Positions 36,699 through 44,897 of a DNA stretch of 64,000 bases are shown piece after piece (the first letter of the stretch is position 1; each line of letters opens with the position of its first letter). The translations under genes and the position numbers were made by a program. This DNA comes from DSPP01 sp964607165. Lineage in GTDB: Bacteria; Zixibacteria; MSB-5A5; DSPP01. Location: positions 159,086 through 223,085 of the forward strand of contig CAZSIT010000002.1 in assembly GCA_964607165.1 (NCBI GenBank), read 5' to 3'. The notes beneath the pieces are model-generated. The model was not told the DNA's origin. It saw only the letters and a program-made list of their open reading frames with translations, and did not search any database.

Positions 36699-36722
36699 AG
36701 GGGCGTATGTCCATACGCCCCT
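36699..36722. repeat. AGGGGCGTAT hairpin (GTAGGGGC family)
   Basis: A perfect ten-pair hairpin (36699-36708 with 36713-36722, loop GTCC) between recA and alaS. On the minus strand it begins CGTAGGGGCG and is followed by GTATTTTC, only a weak T-run, so termination after recA is possible but not strong. It belongs to the same GTAGGGGC sequence group as elements at 43682, 44801 and 49753. Confidence 0.75.
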
Positions 36723-36734
36723 ACGGTTAAAAAC

Positions 36735-37847
36735 TTACCGCCTTGCTCGGGCCGGCTCGCGCACTTCTTTTTCTCTTTCCTTTTTTTCCGGTCTTTCCGG
36801 CTCTTTGGTGATTTCCTTAATCATCTCGGATTTCACCAGCCCCAGTTTCTCCCGGATTTTCAGCCGGATGTCCTCGGCAATCACCGGGTTATCGCGCAAA
36901 AACTGGCGCGCCTGCTCCCGCCCCTGGCCAATCCGGTCGTTGCGGTAGGTGTACCAGCTGCCGGATTTTTCGATGACCGGGGCGTCCCCCTCTTTCAACG
37001 GCTCGCTGCCTAAATCGAGCAGTTCCCCTTCGCGGGAGATGCCGACGCCGAAAATGATGTCAAACTCCGCTTCCCGAAACGGCGGGGCGAGTTTGTTTTT
37101 CACCACCCGCACGCGGGTGCGGGAGCCGATGACGCTATCCCCTTCTTTAATCTGGGCGATGCGGCGGATGTCCAATCGGGCAGAGGAATAAAATTTCAGC
37201 GCGTTGCCGCCAGTGGTGGTTTCCGGATTGCCGAACATAATTCCGATTTTCATCCGGATCTGGTTTATGAAAATCAAACAGCATTTGGATTTGCTGATGG
37301 TGCCGGTGAGCTTGCGCAGGGCCTGCGACATCAGCCGGGCCTGCAGTCCCATTTGCGGGTCGCCCATTTCCCCTTCGATTTCAGCCTTTGGCACCAGAGC
37401 CGCCACGGAGTCGATGACGATTACGTCTATCGCCCCGGAGCGAATCAAGGTATCGGTAATTTCGAGCGCCTGTTCGCCCGTATCGGGCTGGGAGAGAAGC
37501 AAGCTTTCCAGCTCGACGCCCAATTTTTTGGCGTAGGCAGCGTCCAGGGCATGCTCGGCATCGATGAAGGCAACCGTGCCGCCCAATCTTTGCGCCTCGG
37601 CGATGATTTGCAACGACAGGGTGGTTTTACCGGAGGCCTCCGGGCCGAAAATTTCAATCACCCGGCCGCGCGGAACGCCGCCGATTCCCAAGGCGTAATC
37701 GAGCGCAATCGACCCGGTCGGGATGGCCGGCACCCGCTGCGGAGTATCCCCCAGGCGCATAATCGACCCCTTGCCGTATTGCTTTTCAATCTGCAGGACC
37801 GCCTGCTCTAAAGCTTTTTTCTTTTCCGCCACTCCGTCCGTTGACAT
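36735..37847 (-). CDS. recA: Recombinase RecA
   Basis: 370 residues from the ATG at 37847 (MSTDGVAEKKKALEQ), which has GGGAGGT five bases upstream; the frame is open to 37898 without such support. Walker A GPEASGKTTL, LIFINQIRMKIG and the DNA-binding loop regions with GGNALKFYSS are present, and the C-terminal tail is rich in Glu and Lys. It performs homologous strand exchange and SOS co-protease action. No LexA box was recognised upstream. Confidence 0.97.
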   Translation of the reverse strand: MSTDGVAEKKKALEQAVLQIEKQYGKGSIMRLGDTPQRVPAIPTGSIALDYALGIGGVPRGRVIEIFGPEASGKTTLSLQIIAEAQRLGGTVAFIDAEHALDAAYAKKLGVELESLLLSQPDTGEQALEITDTLIRSGAIDVIVIDSVAALVPKAEIEGEMGDPQMGLQARLMSQALRKLTGTISKSKCCLIFINQIRMKIGIMFGNPETTTGGNALKFYSSARLDIRRIAQIKEGDSVIGSRTRVRVVKNKLAPPFREAEFDIIFGVGISREGELLDLGSEPLKEGDAPVIEKSGSWYTYRNDRIGQGREQARQFLRDNPVIAEDIRLKIREKLGLVKSEMIKEITKEPERPEKKEREKEVREPARARR

Positions 37848-37869
37848 TTTACCTCCCGTGTGGTGAGCC

Positions 37870-37886
37870 GTCCGCCTCTGGCGGAC
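37870..37886. repeat. GTCCGCC-TCT-GGCGGAC hairpin
   Basis: A perfect seven-pair inverted repeat directly upstream of the recA ribosome site. Nearly the same hairpin forms the tip of arm 2 in the GTGGCGCAGG elements at 26505 and 50590, so this may be a solo or relic piece of that family. Confidence 0.6.
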
Positions 37887-37898
37887 AAGTCGAACCAT

Positions 37899-38456
37899 CT
37901 ATTTTACCAACTCAAAACGTTCCAGCGGGGTGTAGATGGAACCACCCGGCGCCAGCTCGCTTTGAAACAAAACCACCTCGGATACAATAATATCTTTGGC
38001 CTCAAAAGTGCAAGCCCTTAGTTTGGACAAAAGCCCCTCGGAAAGGCGCGAATCTTTCACCCGCCCCAGGGTCAAATGGGCAGAAAAACCGCGTTCTTCC
38101 AGCGGAAAGCCGAGTGGGTTGGCAGCTTTTTCCACTTTTTCGGCCAAAGCCACCAATTTTTCCTTGCCATCTGTTACTCCAACCCAAAGAACCCGCGCCC
38201 GGTTCAAGTTCGGGAAAGCCCCAGCGCCGGATAAAGAAAAACTAAAGGTGGTTTCTTTTCGCAAGTTTTCCGTTAAACTGCTTTTCAAAGATTCCAATTG
38301 CGCCAGAGACGTTTCTCCAAGGAATTTCAGGGTCAGATGCAGATTTTCTTTTTTCACCCAGCCAACTTTATCCCCGTTTTTGCGCCAATCGTCAACCAGT
38401 TTTCCAAGCTGGTTTTTTACCTCTTGGGGCAACGGAACGGCCACGAAGAGGCGCAT
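37899..38456 (-). CDS. thpR: RNA 2',3'-cyclic phosphodiesterase
   Basis: 185 residues of the 2H phosphoesterase superfamily. The two HxTx motifs are visible as HLTLKFLG (about 40) and HLTLGRVK (about 128). It opens 2',3'-cyclic phosphates at RNA ends. Gene order cinA-thpR-recA is common in bacteria and supports the assignment. Its start touches the cinA stop. Confidence 0.93.
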   Translation of the reverse strand: MRLFVAVPLPQEVKNQLGKLVDDWRKNGDKVGWVKKENLHLTLKFLGETSLAQLESLKSSLTENLRKETTFSFSLSGAGAFPNLNRARVLWVGVTDGKEKLVALAEKVEKAANPLGFPLEERGFSAHLTLGRVKDSRLSEGLLSKLRACTFEAKDIIVSEVVLFQSELAPGGSIYTPLERFELVK

Positions 38457-39703
38457 TACTTATACTTTCCTAAAAAGTAGAGCCGCACCATATTCAAGGC
38501 GGCCTGTGAAGCACGGATTCGGTTGATTTCCCGGTCGCTGCTGAAAATGAATTTTTCCACCCAAACTTTCTTCTTGTCGGCCATTCCAATATAAGTCAGA
38601 CCCACTGGCTTTTCAGTGGAGCCGCCATCCGGACCGGCAATGCCGGTGATGCCAAGACCCAAATCAACTTTGGCCAGCTTGCGCACTCCTTGGGCCATCC
38701 GCTCGGCCACTTTTGGGCTTACCGCGCCGGCGGTCTGGAATAACTTCTTTGGAACGCCCAAAAGCTCGTGCTTCGCCTCGTTGGCATAGGTAACCAAGCC
38801 GCGCTCAAAGTAAGCAGAGCTGCCGGGAACATCCGTAATCCGCTTGGCCACCAGGCCACCGGTGCAGGATTCGGCCACGGCCAGTTTCTTCTTGGACTCT
38901 TTAAGCAACTGGCCGATTAATTCTTCCATTGAAGTATTATCCTCTGCATATAAATGAATGCCGATAAGTGGTTTGATTTTGGACAGTTTTTCTTCGAGGA
39001 TTTTTTCGGCTTCACTTTTTTCCTTTCCGGAAACTTCGAGCCGCAAATCGACGCCATAATAGGAGGGCAAAAAGGCCAGATGAATCCCCTCCCCTTCCGG
39101 TATGGCTCTGCGAATTTTTTCGTAGAGGGCGGATTCGGTAATGCCGCTGGTTCTCAACCTGCACCGGACGACAACCGCTTGCCGCCCGATGGTCGCTTCC
39201 AAATAGGGAGCGATTTCCTCTTCAAAAACTCCTTTCATCTCTTTGGGCACTCCGGGCAATGCAATCAAGCGGCGGCCGGCCTCTTCGATTAAAATTCCGG
39301 GCGCCGTACCGTAGTTATTGGCAAACCATTTTGCTCCCGAGGGCAAAAGCGCCTGATTTTGATTCACCAAAGGCATCTTTTCACCCCGGCGGCGGAAGCG
39401 CTCTTCCACCTTTTTCAAAATCTCCTCGTGCAGCACCAGCCCTTTCCCCAAAGCGCGCGCCAGCGCCTTTTTAGTCACATCGTCGTTGGTTGGTCCTAAC
39501 CCGCCGGTAAGAAAAATTAAGGGCACGCGGCCCAGCGATTCTTCAATCGCCTCGGCAATCGGCTCGACGGCATCCGGCGTGGTGGTGCGGCGGGTCACCA
39601 AAATTCCAAATCCAGCCAGCTTTTCAGCCAGATAAACGGAATTAGTATCCAGCGTGGCGCCGGAGAGGAGTTCATTGCCGATGGTGATAATTTCGCAATG
39701 CAT
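38456..39703 (-). CDS. cinA: CinA-family protein (nicotinamide-nucleotide amidase / ADP-ribose pyrophosphatase)
   Basis: 415 residues with both usual parts: N-terminal MoaB-like COG1058 domain (IITIGNELLSGATLDTNS, FLTGGLGPTNDDVTKKA) and C-terminal PncC domain (AVAESCTGGLVAKRITDVPGSS... ending GITGIAGPDGGSTEKPVG). It recycles NMN and related pyridine nucleotides. It adjoins pgsA and overlaps thpR by one base in a tightly packed minus-strand operon. Confidence 0.94.
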   Translation of the reverse strand: MHCEIITIGNELLSGATLDTNSVYLAEKLAGFGILVTRRTTTPDAVEPIAEAIEESLGRVPLIFLTGGLGPTNDDVTKKALARALGKGLVLHEEILKKVEERFRRRGEKMPLVNQNQALLPSGAKWFANNYGTAPGILIEEAGRRLIALPGVPKEMKGVFEEEIAPYLEATIGRQAVVVRCRLRTSGITESALYEKIRRAIPEGEGIHLAFLPSYYGVDLRLEVSGKEKSEAEKILEEKLSKIKPLIGIHLYAEDNTSMEELIGQLLKESKKKLAVAESCTGGLVAKRITDVPGSSAYFERGLVTYANEAKHELLGVPKKLFQTAGAVSPKVAERMAQGVRKLAKVDLGLGITGIAGPDGGSTEKPVGLTYIGMADKKKVWVEKFIFSSDREINRIRASQAALNMVRLYFLGKYK

Positions 39704-40291
39704 TTACTTCAAAACGCCGCGTAGTAGGGGAGCGTTTTTCACCAGATAATCAACGCCGGTTCCGACGGAAAGCACCATCGCCAGAAAAATGAGTCCGTTG
39801 AAACTTTTCAAAGTCCAGGGTGAATAAAAAATCGCCCAGTCGTGGCCATTGGGTACCAGCCAGGCTTTGAGGTTGGTGAAGACCAAAATTGCTGCTATGG
39901 TGGACATTTCCAGAACGGTTTTTATCTGCGCCCAGAGCGATGGGACGATGACGATGCCTTTATAGGCCGCCAAAAGCCGCAGACCGGTGACCATAAACTC
40001 GCGGAAGATGATAACCACTACAATCCAAGCCTTTATGTAGCCCAAGGCCACGAAGGAGATAAGCGCAGAGGAAACCAGCACTTTGTCCGCCAGCGGGTCC
40101 ATAAATTTGCCGAACCCGGTAACCACGCCGGTCCGGCGCGCCAGGTAGCCGTCGTACAGGTCGGTCAACGCCGCCGCCAGAAAGACGGCCAGCGAAAGCG
40201 TTTTGGCCCAGAGCGCGTCGATCAAAAAAAAGCCGACGAAGACGAAAGCCAAAACGATGCGCGCCAGAGTCAATTGATTGGGAAGATTCAT
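39704..40291 (-). CDS. pgsA: CDP-diacylglycerol-glycerol-3-phosphate 3-phosphatidyltransferase
   Basis: 195 residues with about five transmembrane helices. The CDP-alcohol phosphatidyltransferase signature is seen as DLYDGYLARRTG followed by GKFMDPLADK, with all Asp ligands. It makes phosphatidylglycerol phosphate. It is the first gene of the dense run pgsA-cinA-thpR-recA-alaS-GGGP synthase-gmhA. The operon thus holds both a bacterial and an archaeal-type lipid headgroup enzyme. Confidence 0.92.
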   Translation of the reverse strand: MNLPNQLTLARIVLAFVFVGFFLIDALWAKTLSLAVFLAAALTDLYDGYLARRTGVVTGFGKFMDPLADKVLVSSALISFVALGYIKAWIVVVIIFREFMVTGLRLLAAYKGIVIVPSLWAQIKTVLEMSTIAAILVFTNLKAWLVPNGHDWAIFYSPWTLKSFNGLIFLAMVLSVGTGVDYLVKNAPLLRGVLK

Positions 40292-40415
40292 AATCCGTTC
40301 GCAATCTATCGATTTTACAAAAGGGTGTCAACCGAGACCCTAATTAGTATGGACACGTCTTGAGCCGTGTTATTTTACAAGCAATTTTTTTTAAAAGAAA
40401 GCGGGTGCTTTTTTC

Positions 40416-40443
40416 TTGACTTCCAATTGCTTATCTTTAAAAT
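40416..40443 (+). promoter_or_regulatory. Promoter of the CAT tRNA gene
   Basis: TTGACT (40416-40421), 16 bases, TAAAAT (40438-40443). Transcription would begin near 40450, about 70 bases before the mature tRNA. Confidence 0.65.
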
Positions 40444-40519
40444 TGGTTGGCCGTTTATCCCGGTGCGGCAATGAAATAACGCCTGCAGAAGAGCGCTTTT
40501 TAAAAGCGGGCGAAAATAT

Positions 40520-40593
40520 GGCGGAGTAGCTCAGTTGGTTAGAGCAGCGGAATCATAATCCGCGTGTCGGGGGTTCGAATCCCTCCTCCGCTA
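40520..40593 (+). tRNA. tRNA with CAT anticodon (elongator Met or lysidine-type Ile)
   Basis: A complete 74-base cloverleaf: seven-pair acceptor ending in a G1-U72 wobble, D-arm GCTCAGTTGGTTAGAGC, anticodon stem GCGGA/TCCGC with loop ATCATAA (anticodon at 40554-40556), T-arm with TTCGAAT and discriminator A. CCA is not encoded. The paired position 1-72 and absence of a C1-A72 mismatch argue against initiator tRNA. Met and Ile2 cannot be separated reliably by eye. Confidence 0.93.
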
Positions 40594-40693
40594 TTTAAAA
40601 ATAGAGATCGGAAATTAGTGATAAAGAACCCTCTTTTCTGCTCAATTGGTTTGCACAGCTTGACCAAGCAGTTTTGACGCTTTCTAACCTGCC

Positions 40694-40722
40694 TTGACGG
40701 TATAAAAATGGCGGGTTAGATT
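40694..40722 (+). promoter_or_regulatory. Promoter upstream of the Rieske gene
   Basis: TTGACG (40694-40699), 17 bases, TAGATT (40717-40722). The predicted start of transcription coincides with an ATG at 40729 that opens a 26-codon frame ending at 40809, which overlaps the Rieske start codon at 40784. Confidence 0.55.
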
Positions 40723-40783
40723 GGGCCTATGAATTTCTTAAGGCGGCCATACTTTCAATACCACACTCAAACGTCAAGCAAAA

Positions 40784-41149
40784 ATGGAACAGCCGCACCG
40801 GTTCGTTAGGGCAACTTCTTTGCGGTTGTTGCGGGAGCGGCCGATACGCTCGTTTAAAATCGGACTGTTCAAAAGTATTGCCATTTTTTACGTAGACGGC
40901 GAAGTGTACGCCACGCAGGGGCACTGCGTGCATATGCATGCGCCGCTTTTGACGGGGTTTTTGGAAGGAAAACGGCTGACCTGCTCCTGGCATGGGTGGG
41001 AATACGACGTTTCCACGGGAGAATGTTTTACCAATGATTGGGCGCGGCTGGCAACCTATCCGGTAAAAATCGAAGGTGAAGAGGTTTTTATTGGGTTGCC
41101 AGAAGATGTGAATATCGAGAACGTGAAAGAGAATCTTGAAACGGATTAA
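40784..41149 (+). CDS. Rieske [2Fe-2S] domain protein
   Basis: 121 residues, essentially one Rieske domain. The cluster ligands are Cys-x-His in GHCVHMHAPLL and Cys-x2-His in TCSWHGWEYD. It resembles stand-alone Rieske ferredoxins that pass electrons to oxygenases or nitrite reductase-like enzymes; no oxygenase is adjacent. There is no clear ribosome site. Its last codons overlap an open frame leading into the peroxiredoxin gene, whose likely start is 19 bases later. Confidence 0.85.
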   Translation: MEQPHRFVRATSLRLLRERPIRSFKIGLFKSIAIFYVDGEVYATQGHCVHMHAPLLTGFLEGKRLTCSWHGWEYDVSTGECFTNDWARLATYPVKIEGEEVFIGLPEDVNIENVKENLETD

Positions 41150-41168
41150 AAAAACAAAGGAGGAACAG

Positions 41169-41765
41169 ATGAAAAAGCTGTTGGTTTTAGCATTGGGTTT
41201 AGCCTTTGCGTTCAGCACTGCCTGGGCGCAAAAGGCAAAAGAAGGTGAGAAGCAAAAACAATCAGTAAAGGAGGAGAGTAAGCAGATGGAAACGAAAGCG
41301 CCGGAAGTGGGAGAAAAAGCGCCCGATTTTGAGTTGCCGACGGCGACCAGGGATACTATTTACGAGGCCAAGAAACTTTCCGACTTTTTAGGCAAGGGGC
41401 CGGTGGTTCTGGCATTCTATCCGGCGGATTGGTCGGGCGGCTGCACCAAAGAGGTATGCACCATCCGGGATAATTTTTCGGAGTTTGAAAAGTTGGGAGC
41501 GACGGTCATTGGCATATCCGGCGATTATGTTTATTCGCACAGGCAGTGGGCGGAGCACCATAATCTTCCTTTTTTCTTAGCGTCCGACCATTTGGGTAAA
41601 GTAGCAACGCAGTACAACAGTTATATGGCGGATGAAGGATACTGCAAACGGACCGTGTATGTTTTGGACAAAGACGGTGTGGTGCGCTACAAAAATTTGC
41701 AATTCAGAGCGCGGAGCGAAGAAGATTACAAAGCATTAAAAGATGCCATCGCCGCGATAAAATAG
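41169..41765 (+). CDS. Exported peroxiredoxin (AhpC/TSA, PrxQ/Bcp-like)
   Basis: 198 residues from the ATG at 41169, preceded by AGGAGG. A signal peptide (about 1-21, ending STAWAQ) and a Lys/Glu-rich linker come before the peroxiredoxin domain (about 45-198). The active site GGCTKEVCTIRD has the peroxidatic and a second Cys five residues apart, as in PrxQ enzymes. It should reduce peroxides in the periplasm. It follows a Rieske gene and precedes a methyltransferase in a compact plus-strand run. Confidence 0.87.
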   Translation: MKKLLVLALGLAFAFSTAWAQKAKEGEKQKQSVKEESKQMETKAPEVGEKAPDFELPTATRDTIYEAKKLSDFLGKGPVVLAFYPADWSGGCTKEVCTIRDNFSEFEKLGATVIGISGDYVYSHRQWAEHHNLPFFLASDHLGKVATQYNSYMADEGYCKRTVYVLDKDGVVRYKNLQFRARSEEDYKALKDAIAAIK

Positions 41766-41773
41766 GAGGAAAA

Positions 41774-42412
41774 ATGCCAAAAGTTTGGCCGCTTTTGTAT
41801 CAGGGATTGGACGACTACCTTTTAAAAGTTACTCCGGAGCGGGAGCCGGTGCTGAAGGAAATGGAGGAACTGGCAAAGCAAAAAAATTTTCCCATCATCG
41901 GCCCGTTGGTGGGACGTTTTTTGTATCAACTGGCAACTTTAACCAACGCCAGGCGGATTCTTGAATTAGGCAGTGGCTACGGCTACTCCGCTTTCTGGTT
42001 TGCGCGGGCGATAGGGGCGCGCGGCCACATTTTCTGCACGGAAGGGAGCGAAGAAAACACCCGGATGGCACGCGATTTTTTCAAGCGCGGAAAAATCAAG
42101 ACCAAAATTGAATACCGCATCGGCGATGCCTTAAAATTGGCGGCAAAAATTCCGGGGAAGTTTGACATCATTTTAAATGACATCGACAAATGGGAATATC
42201 CGGCAGTTATACCGTTTGCAGAAAAGAGGCTGAAAAAAGACGGGGTTTTGGTGACCGACAACCTGCTCTGGAGCGCGCAGATTCTGGACGAAAATCCGGA
42301 CAAGGATACGGCCGGAATTTTGGAATACACGCAGAAGCTGTATGTCAGCAAAAACTTTTTCACCACCATTTTGCCCATACGGGATGGGATTTCCTTTTCC
42401 ATCCGGCTATAA
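41774..42412 (+). CDS. O-methyltransferase, class I SAM-dependent
   Basis: 212 residues. LTNARRILELGSGYGYSAFWFA (about 55-76) is the SAM-binding motif with a following acidic position (IFCTEGSEEN), and DIILNDIDKWEYPAVIPF matches the metal/catalytic region of COMT-like family 3 O-methyltransferases. The substrate is unknown. GGAGGAAAA precedes the start; it is nine bases after the peroxiredoxin stop. Confidence 0.82.
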   Translation: MPKVWPLLYQGLDDYLLKVTPEREPVLKEMEELAKQKNFPIIGPLVGRFLYQLATLTNARRILELGSGYGYSAFWFARAIGARGHIFCTEGSEENTRMARDFFKRGKIKTKIEYRIGDALKLAAKIPGKFDIILNDIDKWEYPAVIPFAEKRLKKDGVLVTDNLLWSAQILDENPDKDTAGILEYTQKLYVSKNFFTTILPIRDGISFSIRL

Positions 42413-42415
42413 CCG

Positions 42416-42958
42416 ATGCGGCTGATTAATATTTTGCGTGGAATAGAGAATTTGGCACTATCTTTGTGGATGGGCGGGTTGACCTTTTTGGCCTTCTTCA
42501 CGGCTCCGGTAGTTTTCAAGGCCTTCGAGTCGCGGGCGCAAGCCGGATCTGTTATTGCTATTATTATCGAGAAATTTTCCCGGCTGGAATATTTTCTGGC
42601 ATTGATTCTGTTCTTTATCGCCATCATTTTCCTTTTGACCACCGAGCGGAACTGGGTGCGAACTTTCGTTTCCATCGCACTAATTCTAATGTTTCTTTCC
42701 ACAACGCTCTATGGCCGGGTCTGGCGGCCCCGAATGCACTATTTGCGCACGCAAATTGCCGATTTTGATATTCCGCCCGAGAAGGATAGTTCACCAGCCC
42801 GACAGGAGTTTGAAAAACTGCATCGCCGCTATACAGCCCTGGTGATAGTGAATTTGCTTTTAGGGTTTTCGGTTTTGGTGTTGAAGGGGTTCGATACGGC
42901 CAGCCAACGGAAAAAGGCGTTGGGAGCGGCTCCTGACGCAATTAAGCAAGCAACCTAA
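42416..42958 (+). CDS. DUF4149-like integral membrane protein
   Basis: 180 residues with four transmembrane helices. The N-terminal motif LSLWMGGLTFLAFFTAPVVF and the late EFEKLHRRYTALVIVNLLLG are typical of the DUF4149/TMEM205-like group. Its molecular role is not known. It follows the O-methyltransferase by three bases, so the two are likely co-transcribed. Confidence 0.75.
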   Translation: MRLINILRGIENLALSLWMGGLTFLAFFTAPVVFKAFESRAQAGSVIAIIIEKFSRLEYFLALILFFIAIIFLLTTERNWVRTFVSIALILMFLSTTLYGRVWRPRMHYLRTQIADFDIPPEKDSSPARQEFEKLHRRYTALVIVNLLLGFSVLVLKGFDTASQRKKALGAAPDAIKQAT

Positions 42959-42966
42959 CCCCTTGA

Positions 42967-42991
42967 CCCCCCTCCCGAAACGGGAAGGGGG
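42967..42991. repeat. CCCCCTCCCG hairpin after DUF4149 gene
   Basis: A GC-rich hairpin with loop AAA and one bulged A, in the sequence context ACCCCTTGACCCCCC. The same context followed by a different hairpin occurs at 44767-44799. It sits between the DUF4149 stop and the nth start, and its right arm may act as the purine-rich ribosome site for nth. Confidence 0.6.
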
Positions 42992-42993
42992 AA

Positions 42994-43671
42994 ATGGAAT
43001 TCTATTTTATGAAAATCAAAAGCTGGAAAGAGACCCGGGAGGAGAGGAAGAAACGCGCAAGAAAGATTATCGCCCTTCTTTCAAAGGAATATCCAACAGC
43101 CAAATGCTCCCTCGATCACAAAACTCCCTTGCAGCTTTTGGTTTCCACCATCCTTTCGGCCCAGTGCACGGACAAGCGGGTGAACCAGGTGACGCCAGCG
43201 CTTTTTGCCCAATTCAAAACCGCGCAAGATTATGCCGCCGCAAATCTGGACGTTCTGGAAGACTACGTCCGCACCACCGGCTTTTACCGCAATAAAGCCA
43301 AAAGTTTGAAAGCGGCCGGGCAGGCGCTGGTGGAAAAGTTTAGTGGCGAAGTGCCCCAAACGATGGAAAAGTTGCTTGCCCTTCCCGGCGTAGGCCGCAA
43401 GACCGCCAATGTTGTTTTGGGAAACGCCTTCGGCATCGCCGTTGGTGTGGTGGTCGATACCCACGTCAACCGCATTGCCGCGCGGCTGGGGCTGACCCCG
43501 CAGGAAAATCCGGAAAAGACGGAAAAAAAGTTAATGGAAGTGATTCCGAAAAAGGATTGGGTTTTGTTTCCCCATCTTTTGATTTACCACGGCCGGGCGG
43601 TTTGCAAAGCACAGAGGCCGAACTGTCCGGGTTGCGTGGTAAACAAGTTATGTCCATCATCAACCGCATAG
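42994..43671 (+). CDS. nth: Endonuclease III
   Basis: 225 residues from 42994 (an ATG five codons later, 43009, is an alternative start). Base-excision glycosylase/AP lyase for oxidised pyrimidines. The helix-hairpin-helix LPGVGRKTANVVLG with catalytic Lys, the catalytic Asp in VVVDTHVNRIAARLG, and the [4Fe-4S] ligands CKAQRPNCPGCVVNKLC (C-x6-C-x2-C-x5-C) are complete. Repeats lie on both sides. Confidence 0.95.
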   Translation: MEFYFMKIKSWKETREERKKRARKIIALLSKEYPTAKCSLDHKTPLQLLVSTILSAQCTDKRVNQVTPALFAQFKTAQDYAAANLDVLEDYVRTTGFYRNKAKSLKAAGQALVEKFSGEVPQTMEKLLALPGVGRKTANVVLGNAFGIAVGVVVDTHVNRIAARLGLTPQENPEKTEKKLMEVIPKKDWVLFPHLLIYHGRAVCKAQRPNCPGCVVNKLCPSSTA

Positions 43672-43681
43672 ATAAAAATTT

Positions 43682-43761
43682 GTAGGGGCAGGTCCCCGCT
43701 TGCCCCGAGCGAAGTCGAGGGGTGCCTGCCCTTCTTGGGCGAGCGTAGAGGCGCCCTTATA
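43682..43761. repeat. REPIN-like element, GTAGGGGCAGG type
   Basis: Starts TGTAGGGGCAGG and contains the partner CCTGCCC, the frequent GAGCGAAGTCGAGG core, and a right half GGGCG...CGCCC. It fills the gap between nth and the aldo/keto reductase gene. The pairing is less regular than in other copies, so it may be a decayed element. Confidence 0.6.
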
Positions 43762-43778
43762 AAAATGGAGGAATCGAT

Positions 43779-44762
43779 ATGAAAATCAATCGGCGGGATT
43801 TTTTGAAGTTAGGGGCGACGGCGGCACTAGGAGCGACGGCTGTTCCGGCGCTGCTATTTGGAGAAAAGAAAAAAAGGAATTCTTCCGTAGGCGGCGTTTC
43901 CAACGCCGCACCGCTAAACAAAGGACAAATCCCGACCCGTCCGCTCGGAAAAACCGGTGTGATGGTCACGCTTTTCGGTTTGGGCGGGCAGGCGACTTTG
44001 GAAGATGATGGAATGCGGAATGACGCCGTCAAAATTATCAATCGGGCGTATGAATTGGGAGTCAATTATTTCGATACCGCCACCGCTTATGGGCCGTCCC
44101 AAGGATTTTATGGCGAAGCGATGAAGGGATGGCGCGACAAAATCTTTTTGGCGACCAAAACCTGGGAGCGCTCGCGCGAGGGCAGTTTGCGCTTGTTGGA
44201 TGACTCGCTCAAAAAATTAAAGACCGACCATCTCGATTTGTGGCAGTTGCATAATCTGCGGCATATGGAAGAATTGGACGTAATTTTCGGTAAGGGCGGG
44301 GCGTTGGAAGCGTTACTAAAAGCGCGCGATGAAAAAATCGTCCGTTTTTTGGGCATTACCGGACATTACGACCCGGCGGTTTTGAAAAAGGCGGCGCGCC
44401 GGTTCGATTTCGACACCGTTTTGGTAGCCCTGAACGCCGCCGACCGGCATCACAAATCCTTCATCGAGGAGTTCTTGCCCACCGCGCAGGCCAAGAATAT
44501 GGGAATTATCGGGATGAAAGTTCCGGCGCGGGGGCGTATATTCCGCAAGGATGGGGTTCGGACAATGAAAGAGGCCTGTGATTACGTGTGGACCCTGCCG
44601 GTTTCCACAGCCATCGTCGGCTGTTCTACGATTGCCGAGCTGGAAGAAAACGTGCGTTTGGCGAAAGAATTCAAGCCCCTTACGGCGAAGGAAATGAGAA
44701 AGCTGGAAAAAATGACCGAGCATTCTGCGGAAGAGGCAACGTTTTTTAAAAATTGGGGGTAG
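43779..44762 (+). CDS. Tat-exported aldo/keto reductase
   Basis: 327 residues. It begins with a twin-arginine signal (NRRDFLKLGATAALGA) and then an aldo/keto reductase barrel: GKTGVMVTLFGLGGQ, NYFDTATAYGPSQGFYGEAM (catalytic Asp and Tyr), KTDHLDLWQLHNLRHMEE, and VSTAIVGCSTIAELEENV. Catalytic Tyr and Lys (FLATKTWERS) are present. Substrate is unknown. GGAGG lies seven bases before the ATG. Export through Tat suggests the cofactor is inserted in the cytoplasm. Confidence 0.87.
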   Translation: MKINRRDFLKLGATAALGATAVPALLFGEKKKRNSSVGGVSNAAPLNKGQIPTRPLGKTGVMVTLFGLGGQATLEDDGMRNDAVKIINRAYELGVNYFDTATAYGPSQGFYGEAMKGWRDKIFLATKTWERSREGSLRLLDDSLKKLKTDHLDLWQLHNLRHMEELDVIFGKGGALEALLKARDEKIVRFLGITGHYDPAVLKKAARRFDFDTVLVALNAADRHHKSFIEEFLPTAQAKNMGIIGMKVPARGRIFRKDGVRTMKEACDYVWTLPVSTAIVGCSTIAELEENVRLAKEFKPLTAKEMRKLEKMTEHSAEEATFFKNWG

Positions 44763-44766
44763 CCTC

Positions 44767-44799
44767 ACCCCTGACCCCTCTCCACGGAGTGGAGAGGGG
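44767..44799. repeat. CACCCCTGACCCC + CTCTCCAC hairpin element
   Basis: Hairpin CCCCTCTCCAC-GGA-GTGGAGAGGGG (44775-44799) directly after the aldo/keto reductase stop, preceded by CACCCCTGA. The hairpin at 42967 has a similar leader. There is no T-run after it. Confidence 0.65.
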
Positions 44800-44800
44800 A

Positions 44801-44897
44801 AAATTGTAGGGGCAGGTCCCCGTGCCTGCCCTGAGAGGTCTCGTAGGGGCGGGGTCACCCCGCCCTCTGTTGGGGGAGGAAATCTCCCCTACAATTT
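44801..44897. repeat. Composite REPIN-like element, AAATTGTAGGGG ends
   Basis: 97 bases with perfect 12-base terminal inverted repeats (44801-44812 and 44886-44897). Inside are three hairpins: GGGCAGG / CCTGCCC, GGGCGGGG-TCA-CCCCGCCC (44847-44865) and GGGGAG / CTCCCC. The right end runs nine bases into the GNAT gene and its GTAG (minus strand) provides the TAG stop codon. Confidence 0.8.

Noticed and set aside
36699..36722. Hairpin after recA as a terminator
   Set aside because: The T-run is short and broken, and the sequence belongs to a dispersed repeat group; termination is possible but not supported.
37848..37898. Upstream extension of recA to 37898
   Set aside because: The ATG at 37847 has an ideal ribosome site, and the extension would contain the GTCCGCC hairpin as coding sequence without family support.
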